Source of the DNA: Synaphobranchus kaupii
Lineage: Eukaryota; Chordata; Actinopteri; Anguilliformes; Synaphobranchidae
Reading direction: 5' to 3'
Length of the DNA: 64,000 bases
Assembly: GCA_029718625.1 (NCBI GenBank)
Contig: CM056387.1
Coordinates: 33,178,105-33,242,104 of the forward strand
Made by a program: the position numbers and the translations under genes. This document shows, piece after piece, positions 36,541-48,906 of this stretch. The notes below the pieces were generated by a model that was not told the origin of the DNA, made no database searches, and saw only the letters and a list, made by a program, of their open reading frames with translations. The stretch's first letter is position 1, and each line of letters opens with the position of its first letter.

Positions 36541-36735
36541 AGGGCTGACCAGCCCTGTTCCTGGAGATCTACCCGTCCTGCAGGTTTTCATTTCAACCCT
36601 AATTTGGCACACCCGATTCCACTAATTAGCAGCTCAATCAGATCTCTAGCTGTTGAATGAGGTGTGCTTTGTTAGGGTTGGAGTGAAAACCTACAAGACG
36701 GTAGATCTCCAGGAACAGGGTTGGGCAGCCCTGGT
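36541..36735. mobile_element. MITE-like repeat with ~35-bp inverted ends, copy 2
   Basis: Same element as 21318-21513: left arm CCCTGTTCCTGGAGATCTAC, right arm GGTAGATCTCCAGGAACAGG, shared interior TTCAACCCTAATTTGGCAC. It lies about 30 bp after the 30-bp minisatellite. Confidence 0.85.
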
Positions 36736-37220
36736 CTTATCTACAGGGATATAGGTGAAATAATTTGGTAATAAGAGGGAGACTACTGGCAGCCCAAATT
36801 ACTGCAGCCAAACTACCAGACTTGCGGTCAGTTGCCACTGAAGCACTGACTTATCCGATTAAGCCTAATTCTTGCGTAGCGTCAATGGTTTGACATGAGA
36901 AAGCTACATAGGGGTCTGACTTCTAGAGCTGTTCTGTTTCTTTAGGAACTAATGCGGCCGCTCACGTCCGTACACACGTCGGAGTGAATTCTGCCACGGC
37001 CCCTAAGGTGCCGGGGTTGTGTGGAGTGGGTTTATCTTAATGTAAGATGATGCAGCAATTCCACTGCGGCTTGCTCTTTGAGCGCCTGCATATGAATATT
37101 CACATGTCAGACAAAGAATCTGCCCCTTGAGTTTAGTGACGGATCAGTCTCTCACCTCATCACACGCCTGATATCCCAGCATGCCTATGCTGTACTCCTG
37201 AGAAATACAGTTTGTACACA
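36736..37220. other. Non-coding unique sequence
   Basis: Includes a compact stretch at about 36950-37130 (GCGGCCGC, ACACGTCGGAGTGAATTC, CATATGAATATTCACATG) with no repeat character, which could be regulatory. No exon recognised. Confidence 0.4.
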
Positions 37221-37229
37221 TGCGTGCAC

Positions 37230-37294
<65 letters not shown>

Positions 37295-37482
37295 CATACA
37301 AAAACTTATGGACCGAGACAATAAAAAAAGCAGGCACACATAGCTGCAGGAACATACATGTGCAGGCACATGCATGTACATACGCACACAAACACAAACA
37401 CAGAAACACGCATGCAGTCACGCACACACACACACCCCCCCCCCCCCCCCACACACACACACACACACACAGACACACACAC
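37221..37482. repeat. Clustered (CA)n tracts and C-run
   Basis: CA tracts at about 37227-37292 and 37421-37482 flank CA-rich degenerate sequence, with a C-run at 37435-37450. Open frames here are artefacts. Confidence 0.93.
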
Positions 37483-40217
37483 AGAAATTATCTGGAATCA
37501 AGTTCACTTGGTATTCTGGTACTATTGTTGGTTTGCTTCTTTAAAAATACAACAGTAAAAACACACAATGGCAAACCTATTAACATTAAAATGTGCCGGT
37601 AGGGACAACAATACAAAAGGCTTATCAAGCGGCTCCCATCAGTATGGTATACCTGACTATGATTTTGACTACGCAAAGGCAAACAACACTGCAAGGCACT
37701 ATTCAGCAACCCAAGCAAAATCTATTCACCAGACCACTAATCACTGTTTCAGTACATATACACTAACATAAGTGTGTGTGCAAAAAAACAAAACAAAATA
37801 AGAGCAAAAATCAAAGAGTCTATAATAGTGGATGGCTCTGTGAGGTAGCAATTAAGGACCAAGCGATTAATTCTCAGCATTAATCACCTGGTCTACAGGT
37901 AAACCAAGTTCAGAATCAGTGTGTGGTGCACTGGTAAGAGCTCATGTCCCTGCTCACCCTGATGTGCAGGCAGGGAAAGTATGCCCAGTCGGACAGTCCA
38001 GTTCAATCACTCAGACGATCTTCGGGAAGACAGCCAGTCGCGAGCTTGGTGCGTCTGTCACGGCCCCTGAGAACTGAGGTAAATCTGCCGATAAGGAAGG
38101 GCATGTCTGTCGATAATCAAGTGCTTTAGCGCTGTAATGGGGAATTCCAAAATCCCTTCCGTGACAGTGCTATTGACACAGGCTTAGATCTTTTAAGGCC
38201 TGTCGGATCATGCGGGACAGTCAAACCGCCTCTGTTGGCAAGTGAAGCGTTCCTTTGTTGCGGACGGCAGCACTGGTCTCAGTGTGACTTGATCTCATGG
38301 TTTGCCCCTCTATTTGTGACGAGCCAGTGGGCATTTTGTTAGTTTGGGCTGTCTGCATATTCCAGCGATAAAGTACACCATAAGTGTTTACCGTCGGTCA
38401 GAAAATTCCACAAACTCCACAAAGCTGGATGTTGCAACATAAACATAGGTGATCCTGACTCAGGATATAGTGTCACAGACGAGGCTTGCAGAATGGGCAT
38501 GTATTTTTAAAAGAAAAAAAAATCACTGTTCATTGATAACACTCATACAATATGTAATGCTTTTATTGACACTTTTCATTAATATCTTTAACATTCTCAT
38601 TTTGTTCTGACTCTGTGGAGAGGAGAAAATTCAGGAATACCTTTCTAACCTTGTGGGGTAGGAGCACTTGAGGTTCTGTTCTTATTTGGAGGGGGTGGCA
38701 GGTGAAACACAGATGTTTTACGCCTACTATAATGTTGTTTCTGACGGGGAGAGTTTCACATTAGCATACCATTCTGTATAATCAATTGTTTGATTTCATG
38801 CGTTCATATGCTGTTCTGATAGTTTAACATAATTATACAGGACTGTGCAATTTCCAGTGATTTTCCACTTGCTATGGCAGCATGTAATTTAAATAGCAAT
38901 GGCTACTTAAAGATGGGGAGATTTTTTTTTAAATGCCTTGTATAATTTGTAATGCATTGTGGGAAAAATGCACGTCCATGATTGCTTTTCAAGGGTAAAA
39001 AAATAATAATAAAAGTGGACAAAAAACATGAGGAAAAACCATTAACTTGCTCATTTGTTGCAGCCATTTCTTCTGTATGCAAACTTGTTTTTCTGCATAA
39101 AATGTCTCCCTTTCACCCTGATTTTCAGTTGTTTTTATGTGAATGATGGCCGGCCAATGGCCACAGGCGGCTCATTGCAATTCTCTCTGCGTTCTCTCTC
39201 TTTCTCTGTTCACACATGGTCCGTGGCTTAAACTTGGATATTAGGGGCGGAAAACAACATTAAATTTATCACCTGCAGTCAGCTGAGCCGAGCAAGGAAT
39301 GAACATTTTCATGTTTACATCTAAAGATTCAGTTGTCTAGATGTCTAAAACACACCCCCCACCCCCCTCCACGACCACCCCGAGCACTAATATAAGTCCC
39401 TTTTAAAAAAAAAAAATGATAAGGTACAGGCCTTTGATGTACCTTTTGCAGATAACTGCACACTATTATGAATTCCTTACATTTCCAATAAACACAAAGA
39501 CTTGGATACCCAATCACCCCTCCCCCCAAAACACCCCTTAACTCAAGGAGCCCGGAAAGCACGTCACTAATCGGATCATTTAAATGAGATGAATTGTTTG
39601 GCGAACGAGGGTTTGGTCTGGTGTTTAAATTGCTTAACACTGCCCGTGTAAGGCTTTGCATATAAAGTCCCTGTTAATAGACTTTAATTAAAAGCCATTG
39701 TAGAATTATTTGGTGTGATCAACCAGAGGAAGTAACTGTGGACACCATGAAGGCAAAAGAGACTTTCAAATTCAAATCCATTGCACCTTAGAATACGTTT
39801 AATGCCAAAAAAAAACTTATTTGGTCCCCCTTAGAATATTTACAGTGCAAATGTGGCCTGTTGTTTGATCGTGCCATCAGTTTAAAAGGTGCATGCGATT
39901 GTATTATTAGTAATCCCTGTAGAATCTGTTGAATGATGACTTTATGGACCTACAGTGCATGTCCATTGTTTTTTGTTGTGGGCAATTAATTATGTCAGGA
40001 CATACTACACACATTTACAAGCCCAGATTTCATTCAGCAAGGGTGGTACAGGAACTCAAAGTGTGTCAGTACCTACAGCCAATTTCAGTGGCTATTCCTA
40101 TAGATTATTTTGTTTTTTAATGAGTTTAACCCCCTTTTTCCCATTTCCAATCCTGGGGAGGGCAGCGAGCAGCACCTGCTCTCCCCCAAAGCCTTTGCTG
40201 CCAGGGTCCTTGTGCCT
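37483..40217. other. Non-coding unique sequence
   Basis: No exon, RNA or repeat family recognised. Unique patches at about 37850-38260 and 39150-39310 have balanced composition and could be conserved non-coding elements; only comparison with other fish would show this. Confidence 0.4.
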
Positions 40218-40497
40218 GGGCTGCGTCCCAATATTCTTCACTCCTCACCTCCTTTCCTCCACTCGTCTCCTACCCTGAAGTATGCAAAACTGCCTGTATG
40301 TTTCAAGTACAAGTAGTTGCATGTACAGTATACAATGTACCTGACATTGCGGTTTGCATTGAGACATTAATTAACATGTAACAATTAATATGTAATTTAA
40401 TATGAAATCAGCATAATTAGATTAGGACACAAAGATCCGTTTTCGGGACATGGGGGAGAGAAGGAGGCAGCATTTTTCGAGTATTGGGACGCTCCCC
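40218..40497. mobile_element. MITE-like repeat, copy B
   Basis: The left end GGGCTGCGTCCCAATATTC and right end GAGTATTGGGACGCTCCCC are inverted repeats sharing GCGTCCCAATA. The interior matches copy A at 15181-15396, but copy B is about 65 bp longer. Its ends pair better than those of copy A. Confidence 0.8.
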
Positions 40498-41623
40498 AGC
40501 TGAGCTGTGCACTTTGAATCGTGTTTATCCAAGGTATGTAACTACCTCCTTCTTGATGTTCTGCTTTGAATCTCCGCCTCCCCCCTATAGACCCCACCTT
40601 CACTGAGATGCTGTGATTGGTTATAAAACCAAACAGGCATTACATCTCTATAATGTGGGTGGTTCCTTTATCTGAATTCTACAGCTGTTGCCAGGCAGAG
40701 AAGTACAAGACAAGGCTTCAGTAAACCTAACCCCATGTGCGTGCGTGCGTGCTCCCTTCAAACATTACCCTCCTTGCTATGCATCACTGTGCACTGGCTG
40801 TGCTAGACAGCGAATGAGAGATTCATTAGAGATCGGTAATGGTTTTTGCTGCCTAAGTTTGCTGTATTTGGAAATATTTTCCCACATCACAGCTTGAACA
40901 GCATTGGTTGCGGTTCTTGGGGTTGGAAGGGGTCAAAGGTTGATCCCCACTGCTGGAGACCCTTGACTAGATTGGGGGTGAAATATAAATATCTCAGATT
41001 TGACTTTTAGAGAGAAACTTGAGCACAGCTCAAGATCCCAATTCAAGAAACCACAAGTGATACTCCTAGAGTGCATAATGTTGTGGTCATCAATAATATA
41101 TTTTTTTCTCAAGAAGTGCTCGGATGGTTGTGAGAGTTGTTGGTGTTGAATGAGTGAAGGAAAAGCTTCTTTGTCAAAATGTATTTGACTGTTTTGACTG
41201 TCAGGCTGGAGGCTTGTCTGGTAGCTTGGGGGATGTGTGGGGGGGGCTACTTAGGGAATCGTACACCCCAACAAAACAGGAAAGGCTGAGAACTGCCATG
41301 AGACTTCTGGGAGCTGCTGGCATAGTGACCTAATGCCCCCTTCCACCTTCCCTTCCAAAATTCACCTGCTCAAAACACCCCCTGTACTGGCTTCCCCTCT
41401 CAGCGCAATCATGGCCCATAAATATCTGTCACTCACAGATGACAACCTTTCTTCCAACAGCTACCCCTTCCCCACACACACCATTTTGAACCTGCCGCAC
41501 GTCCGTTCGACATCCCTCAAGCAGACCTTTCATGTGAATGGACTCGCACGTATCTCAATTATTTATTCCTGTTAAAAAAAAAGGAGTCGTTATGAAAATA
41601 CAAGTGGGAACACACACATACAC

Positions 41624-41661
<38 letters not shown>

Positions 41662-42300
41662 ACTCCGTCCTCCACCCAAATGCTTGATCATCGGAAGGGA
41701 ATTCAAACGTCAAGTGCGAATAAAGGTTTGCCTGGATAAAACCGGGGAAGTGATGAATAAAGTGCATACAGATAGAAATTTAATTTCAAACGGCTCCAGG
41801 AGTGGAATGTTCATGCAATCATGCAATGCAGCCCACAGGCAGCTCACATCAAGATGAAAAACAAAAAAAGATTATTATTGCAGATATTTTGTTTTTAATT
41901 GCACTGCATTGCATTGTTGTTCCCTGCGTTTCCCCTGGGTATGGGGGGAAGGGGACACAGGCTATCACCACGACAGCCTGCAGCCTCGCAAGACTATTGA
42001 TTTGCGAGCTGAAACCACTGTAGGAGCGACAGCTTCTCTGGACTCCCAAGTGCCAGTATAGCTACATGGGAAATATATTTACACATTGGTACATTTTGAG
42101 AAGTAATTTTTTGGCACTTGAGCACCCGTTCAATCAGAAAAAATGTTTATTCGTTGAATTATTTGCTCTATTGTATTGCAGTAACATCAGTAAAACAGCA
42201 GTAAAATGGCCTTACTGCTTGAACCCGCTGTTCTGTTTTGCTGTTGTCACTGTAATGGGCTTTTACTTTCAGAAGTGTACTTTGTACCTCTCATACGTAC
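40498..42300. other. Non-coding sequence
   Basis: Unique sequence with one CA tract (about 41611-41656). No exon recognised; frames at about 41330-41575 lack any domain. Confidence 0.45.
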
Positions 42301-42304
42301 AAGC

Positions 42305-42335
<31 letters not shown>

Positions 42336-42358
42336 TGGACACATGCACACGCACACAT

Positions 42359-42393
<35 letters not shown>

Positions 42394-42411
42394 CACGCAC
42401 ACACATACACA

Positions 42412-42443
<32 letters not shown>

Positions 42444-42446
42444 TGC

Positions 42447-42483
<37 letters not shown>
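42301..42483. repeat. Complex (CA)n tract
   Basis: About 180 bp of CA repeats broken by ATGCAC, ACGCAC and ATACAC interruptions. Both-strand open frames (Cys-Val or His-Thr) are artefacts. Confidence 0.97.
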
Positions 42484-42487
<4 letters not shown>

Positions 42488-42823
42488 TTACATTACATTC
42501 ATTTAGCAGACGCTTTTATCCAAAGCGACGTACAATAAGTGCATACAGAGACATCATCAAGATCACTACAGAACAGACAAGACAAAGCACATCCTTCCCA
42601 TAATGTAGCAGCTATCCCTAGTAATGAACGTCGACTGTAGTTCACAGTAAGCTGTGGGTAAATCAGCAATACTACACTTCTATTCTAAATACTATTATAA
42701 ACTATAATAAACAGACAGGAAAACACAGGGAACTAGTAAACACAGGGAACTGATATTTCTAGTTAAGAATATCAGTCAAGGTGGAGTCTGAAGAGGTGTG
42801 TCTTCAGGCCTCGACGGAATGCA

Positions 42824-42831
<8 letters not shown>
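42484..42831. repeat. Fish dispersed retroelement-like fragment
   Basis: Starts 'ATTTAGCAGACGCTTTTATC' then 'CAAAGCGACGTACAATAAGT', a sequence common to many fish repeats (family knowledge). It ends with 'GGTGGAGTCTGAAGAGGTGT' then 'GTCTTCAGGCCTC', also typical of fish retroelement bodies. It lies between two CA tracts, as such insertions often do. Exact class uncertain. Confidence 0.6.

Positions 42832-42880
<49 letters not shown>
42826..42880. repeat. (CA)n microsatellite
   Basis: About 55 bp of pure CA, ending in ACGCACATACACAC. Confidence 0.95.
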
Positions 42881-42883
<3 letters not shown>

Positions 42884-43500
42884 TACACACATAAACGCAT
42901 GAAATGTCTTTTCTGAAGAGCATTCTCCTCCCAAGAGATTGGGGGGGGAAACATTTTGTGTGACTGTTGTAAATCACGAGAGGAGAAAAAACCCGAAGAG
43001 AGCGTTCGGGAATCACCTCTGCAGGAATCACCTCTGCAGGAACCCGCAACTCTTCCCACCAGAACAGTGATATATGGGAGCAAAAAAGGTTTTGCAGCTC
43101 TTCATCAATATGAGCTCATGAATGTATATGTGCTCTGAGGCTAAGTGTGGCTATATTCTCACACTCCAGTGTATTCATTGATCTAAAATTCGACATAAAA
43201 ACTGTATGACTGTGTAAACGACTGAAGTGCAAGCAATATACTACAATGGCTCTTGTAATTTCCTGATGTGACGACTGCACAACTCAACTGGCGGACTGCA
43301 GTGTAGAAAGAAGCAGGCTGCAGGCAGAGGGACACATGCAGAGGCGAACCTGCTCCTGTCTCAGTCCATATGGGATAGAAATAAATAAACGCAGCTGGGT
43401 ATTCCAAATTTTCTTTGGGTTTAGGAACGTGACAAAACTGACCCCTTGAATTCTGCCAGCTTACCTGCTTTCCCCTTGACATCTTGGCACTTCAAAGCTT
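42881..43500. other. Non-coding sequence
   Basis: A 15-bp direct duplication GAATCACCTCTGCAG lies at about 43010-43039. A roughly 35-bp segment at about 43268-43303 ('GACTGCACAACTCAACTGGC') resembles 63226-63262 near the other end of the window. No exon recognised. Confidence 0.5.
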
Positions 43501-43871
43501 GGTCACACTTTAAACGTAGTCTCCATATGAAGCGTTTATATAGCATATATAAAGCCTTCATAAACATGACATAATGGCTTCATAAATCATGCATAAGCAA
43601 ATGTCATGCCTCATACCAAATGTGACATAACCAACAATGTCACCTGGCTAATGGCTAAAACAATATACAGGGGGACATAATGCTTATGTAGGATGCTAGG
43701 CTAACTGTGACACATTTGGCATAACATGTTGCATAAGAAGGTCTTATGTCACCCTTTATGAAGCATGACATTTGCTTATGTATGATTTATGAAGCCATTA
43801 TGTCATGTTTATGAAGGCTTTATATATGCTATATAAAGCCTTTATATGGAGACTTTGTTTAAAATGTGACC
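43501..43871. mobile_element. Foldback/MITE element with ~90-bp inverted arms
   Basis: The left arm starts GGTCACACTTTAAACGTAGT and continues CTCCATATGAAG. The right arm ends TATGGAGACTTTGTTTAAAA then TGTGACC. Between them GCATATATAAAGCCTTCATA and ACATGACATAATGGCTTCAT are mirrored almost exactly. About 371 bp, AT-rich, non-coding. Confidence 0.9.
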
Positions 43872-44005
43872 CAAAGTTCTTTCCTATTGGTCAAATTACC
43901 TCACCATGGATACAGCAGCAGGTATTTTTATTATTTTTTTGATTCAGGTGATCAAACAGAAGTTTGAGCTCCTTTCACTTGTAAAAAGTAGCCCCCAAAA
44001 GTTTT

Positions 44006-44147
44006 GGGACAGCCTTCAAGGTTAAGGGGAGGGGCCAGACAGCCATTTGGGACAGGCTTCAAGGTTAAGGGGAGGGGCCAGACAGCCATTTGGGACAGGC
44101 TTCAAGGTTAAGGGGAGGGGCCAGACAGCCATTTGGGACAGGCTTCT
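44006..44147. repeat. 43-bp tandem repeat, 3.3 copies
   Basis: Unit GGGACAGGCTTCAAGGTTAA then GGGGAGGGGCCAGACAGCCA then TTT, starting at 44006, 44049, 44092 and 44135 (partial). Copies are nearly identical. Confidence 0.96.
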
Positions 44148-46655
44148 ACTGAAGCATTACCTCTCAATGTGGCATGCGCCAGTTATAGAATCCCCTGCCC
44201 ACCAGAGATTCACATAGCGTGTCATCGTTCTGCTTGGATAATGATGTCACCCGCTGGTATTACTGGGCTTAGTGAAGACAGAACTTGTCACAAAGCTCAT
44301 TCTAATTACTCCTGTCACTTTTCAATAAAATTCAATACTACAAAGCTGACATACGCGGAGGGCAATGTCACATCTGATCTTTCGGTCTGGTTTGGACTTG
44401 AAAAAGCGCATAAGGAGCCTGTTTAATTGGTTTGGTTTGGACCGTTATGAGACTGTGTGAGTCATGCACCGCTGTCTGCAAAGTCCTGGATTTTTGATAT
44501 TCTTTTATTATATTATTAGGGTGGCCTGGGCCGGGCGTGGTCACCCTACTAGCTTTTCTGTTATCTTTCCTAGCTCTAATGACCAGCCCTGATTTTTTTG
44601 GGTGTGCGTATGTTTGCTCTGATACCATAAATATAATTATAAAACATAATTATTTCTATATGTGGTAAGACGTTTAAGTGAGTTAAAAATATTCATTCAG
44701 AGGCTAATAAAAACCATGCAAAGACCAACGTCAAACAAATCTTTTTTTTCAATTATGTCTGCGTGTATGACTAACGAAGAAATATTGATCTAGGACAGGT
44801 AGCCTTCAGGTTTGATGGATTTATTGGTTGTCGTGGATCTTTTGCCTTGTTCCTCATTATTTGATTTCCCAGAATCCTTTGCTATAGGATTTGCCCCCTT
44901 GTTTCGTTTCTCATCCTTGAGGTTTCACCCCTAGGTGATGGGCCCCTTGGCTACAACAGGAAGTTAAATGATACCATGAAAGCCACAGAAGAGGTCATTA
45001 GATGGGATGGTCTGAGAACCCCTCTCCTCTGATGAAAATAAATGCTTTAAGCCTTAGAATAGCATAGAATAACTTTTATTTTCACGATGGTAAACTTTGT
45101 AGCTGCAGATCCAATGGACATTCCCGAGCATATGTTGTGAATGCGTCTCCATGTTGACGACCACAAACAAAATAATCCCGAATATGCAATTCGTCAATAT
45201 TATTAAAACGAGCAGCAGGAGTGCCCTGAACAATCTCCAGCCCGCTTCCCCGTGCCACAACCGACACACAGCGCATGAAAAAAAAACAAAAGACAAAAGC
45301 CTGACACAACAAAATACATTCAAATTAACAAACACGAACACGAGAGACAGCTGGACTACATGTCGCCATTACAGCGCCGTGACGGTAGTTAGTTACGGTA
45401 TTGCATTTTTAGGGCTGCGAGGTATGTCCCTGGTGTTCAGTCCTAAGTATGTTCAAGCGACTCCCTGGAGCCAAAATGGCAGAGGACCGGCTGAATGAGC
45501 AGCAAACTGAATGGGGACAGATTGCTAATTGGATTAGCCTACCTGGATGCTTGTCGTACAATCCAAGAGAATGACACTTATCAAACGTTATGAACCCATT
45601 ACATCTGTGTTCTTTTAGAAGTGTGTATCTATTGATGCAATGCGTAATTATATTACTGTAGATCAAGTTACTTTATACAAACATGGGGACACACAATTTT
45701 GCATTGTGCTTCTTCCCTGACCAAGTTTTATATCAGGAAAAAATTTACTTGGAAAAACTGTGTTAAAATGTGTTGAACCAAGATCCAGCACATTAACCAC
45801 TACTTCATAATGCCCTGCGTTACAGACTATACTCAATACTGGTGGAACCCAGACGATTCTGGGCCAAATGTGGGCCTCAACTTGGCACTGCTGGCGTCTT
45901 GCCGGCATCAGCAAGCAGCGTGTTAACCGAGTGCGGGCCAGGTGTTAAAATGACGGCTCCGCATATGTGACGGCAGACAGCGCGCGGGCCGATTGTGGAT
46001 GGGGGTCGCGTGGCTTGAGTTTTGGGGGCAACCTGGTCAGCTGAGATTTGGCCCTGTTGGCCCATGTGTGGCCCTTGTCTGGCAACCGGATCTGGGCCAT
46101 TCACGGGGCCCTCATTCCTTGCTGTATGTGGGCCGCGGGGAAACTGTGTTGGTTGCGTGGGCCGGAGCCGGGCCGGAAGAAATTTGCTACGTGGGAAGAC
46201 GTGTAAATTATGCAATTCCTTTGCCAGTGAATAAACAGCCTGTGGCCGTTCTTGTTAAATGATTTCTCATACTTTCTTTGGTGGGGAAAGTCGGCCCTCT
46301 CCATTTAAATCATATCCACCCCGTGCACCACACGGCCGCGGCTCGGTGTGAACCCTCTCTCTCAAATATGAGATGCCGCCAAGCTTCGATTAGATTTGAG
46401 CAAACGGAGGCTCTGCGGAAGATTGACCCTCGCGGGGACGGCGGGTTCGCGAGTCTGCTCGCGACACCTCCAAATGGAACCGGTAATAGAGACGAGGCGC
46501 AAAGCGCCGGGATCATTTCCTCCCGCCGTTTATCTGATGGCCTTAGGCATTCGGGTGTCCGGACTCTGATTAACTTCCATGTCTGCTTATCCATTATAGT
46601 CATATATCCGCTGGTCTGTTTATGGCTGAATATTCTGCATCGTGCTCATGCTCCT

Positions 46656-46703
46656 ATTATTATTATTATTATTATTATTGCTATTAGTATTATTATTATT
46701 ACT
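46656..46703. repeat. (ATT)n microsatellite
   Basis: ATT trinucleotides with a few interruptions. Confidence 0.9.
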
Positions 46704-47013
46704 ACAGCTCCCTGATCCATTAGGCTAATGTGTGGCTCTTGTCTGGGGGCATCAACATGTCCGCTCATGTTATTTTAATAACTCAGTAAAGTGTGTAATT
46801 ACATGGATATTAAGGCCACTTGATGTAAAGTACAGCCAGCTTCAAACCACAGGTTTCCAAAGTAGGTAGCCTATGGAAGCCACTGTAGCTACTGTGCATA
46901 TCACGTTTGGGCCTATACTCAAAAATATGTGGATTTTCTAACCTGTAACTTATTCATCAGATGCATGCACACATGTGACCGGTCATTTGCTGGAATGCTA
47001 TTTGAAACTGACG

Positions 47014-47039
47014 CCCCCCCCCCCCCCCCCCCCCCCCCC
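47014..47039. repeat. C homopolymer run
   Basis: About 26 consecutive C. Length in an assembly is unreliable for such runs. Confidence 0.9.
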
Positions 47040-47341
47040 TCCTTCTAGACAGCATTTCTTATGCTTTACAAAGAGATCTGGAAGGTTGTCATCTTTCACC
47101 ATTTTGTTCTTAACCTATAAACTCTGTTTCTGGTGCTCCGTTTCGACAGTGTACAGAGACTGCAACACTGCGTGTATGGAGGAAAGTCGTGGAGGCAGAG
47201 TTTGTGTGTTGGACTGCTTAATAATGATACTGGACATCTCGGGACAGCGGGGGCTATTTTAATCATGGCTGTATTCCACTTTAATTCACTTAATTAGTTT
47301 GATTAATGCAATGATTATATTGAATGTCTTTGTTTGATATG

Positions 47342-47459
47342 TACAAAACCTTTTAGCACATGCAAAACTAATAATGCAACCAATGATTGGTGCAAAACAA
47401 ATACCATGACAAATCATTGGTCATACTATTGGTTTTGTGTGTGCTAAAAGTTTTTGCAA
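47342..47459. mobile_element. Small hairpin element with ~50-bp arms
   Basis: The left arm ACAAAACCTTTTAGCACATG and CAAAACTAATAATG pairs with the right arm ACTATTGGTTTTGTGTGTGC and TAAAAGTTTTTGCA, and the inner CCAATGATTGGT pairs with ATCATTGGTCAT. It would form a long imperfect hairpin of a minimal MITE type. Confidence 0.7.
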
Positions 47460-48361
47460 ACGCTATAGGTCAAGCACTATGAGCTCTATGGTCTGGGGGC
47501 ATGAACATGTCCCGCTCGTTCTATTTTCGATCTAACAGCACAAAGATTGCATTCTCTTGCCAAGGGTCAGCAGAGACGGTCTATTCACCTCCCTTATATT
47601 CTCACCCCTGTCTACTGTGTGAAGATCAAAATGAATAAATAAGAATTAATGAAAAAACATAATGACCCCCCCCCCCTCCTCCCCTCCAGCAGCTGGGTAG
47701 AGAAAACTTATAAATAATACCTGATAGCAAGTCATATTTGTGGTAATAAAACTGTCATATACAGTACATCTCATTTCTTTGTTGTTATTCTGCTTTTTTT
47801 GTATAGTTATTGTTGTGTCATTTTGTATTAATTTCTTTGGAGTGTCTATTTTCTCAACAATTATACAGCACTGTAGGTGTCTATGTGTCAAGCAATTTGT
47901 CAGGCTGTTGGACTTCAGAATCACAATTACCTGTAAAATGGCCCTAAAATGCTATGACTCATTTTATGCCCATGTCCCCTGGAGAGTTTTGTCTTCTGGG
48001 TGGTGTTAAGTGTGTTGGGGGAGGGGGCGAACTTAACGTCTTGCTCACTAAGAGGTAAAGGCGTGAACACGCTGTTCTACTGGCCATTCTGTTTTGCCTT
48101 CACATAATGGAGTCAAAGTGCTGGTGTCTGGGGGAAGCCAACTGACGAAGATGCGTGACAGAAACCGTCAAAAACTCATAAGTAAGGGGAAGGCGTGGGA
48201 CGCTTGAAACAGGCGTTACAGAGTGCGAAAACAAATGCAGGTGTGCAGCGCGGGATTACTAAAGCTAAATCATGTGCAAACTCCAACCCCGGAAAGTTGC
48301 CACAGTATGTAAAATGCACATGAAAGCAGAAAGCAGTGATTTGTAAATTCTGTTCTACATA

Positions 48362-48906
48362 CAGTACTGTGCAAATGTCTTAGGCACCCTAGATTTTTTA
48401 TGTAGATTTTTTCTTAGATGTTTATTTTTTGTCTTCTGCATTAGTGTGTCAGTAGAAAAGAGCAAATTGTAGATTTCCAAACATTGATTTTCCAAAAACT
48501 TAATTGAACTTTCGTCAGAGAAAAGAGAACAAGGAGTTCTGCAACAGATGGTATGGTCTCCACAGAGGCCTGTTCTCAACATCACAGAGGCTGTCTGGGA
48601 TTACCTGGACAGACAGAAGCAAGCGAGACAGCCAAATTCTGCAGAAGAACAGTGGCAAGTTCTCCAAAATGCTTGGAACAATCTACCAGCTGATTTTCTT
48701 ATAAAACTGAACAGTGTACCAACGAGAGTTGATGCTGTTTTAAAGGGAAAGGGTGGTCACACCAAATATTGATTCTGTTTTTATTGTTTACTGTTTCTTT
48801 GTAGTGAATTGTTTGATATTTAGAAACTTTTAACTTAATTATTTTTGAAAGGATATTCGCCTTAAGGATTTTCTTTACATGTGCCTAAGACTTTTGCACA
48901 GTACTG
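48362..48906 (+). mobile_element. Internally deleted Tc1/mariner-like element
   Basis: The termini CAGTACTGTGCAAATGTCTT and AAGACTTTTGCACAGTACTG are inverted repeats, each flanked by TA (48360-48361 and 48907-48908), the Tc1 target site. The interior keeps only the end of a transposase gene. About 545 bp versus about 1.5 kb or more for full elements. Confidence 0.93.
48548..48772 (+). pseudogene. Tc1-like transposase C-terminal remnant
   Basis: About 75 codons with the order typical of a Tc1 transposase C-terminus: W-x-PQRPVLNITEAVWDYL, a K/R-rich stretch, WxNLPADF, RVDAVLKGKGGHTKY and a stop. The upstream DNA-binding region and most of the DDE catalytic domain are missing. Not functional on its own. 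Confidence 0.88.

Larger units (their letters stand above)
43872..48301. other. Non-coding sequence with small repeats
   Basis: Contains the repeats listed separately plus unique sequence. At about 45840-46180 a degenerate 'TCTGGGCCAAATGTGGGCC' / 'CCGGATCTGGGCCATTCAC' motif recurs. At about 46290-46600 is a CpG-rich unique patch with no repeat character. No exon recognised. Confidence 0.45.

Noticed and set aside
46278..46715. 145-codon frame in the CpG-rich patch
   Set aside because: No recognisable domain, ends in an ATT microsatellite, and the opposite strand is also open. Composition explains it.
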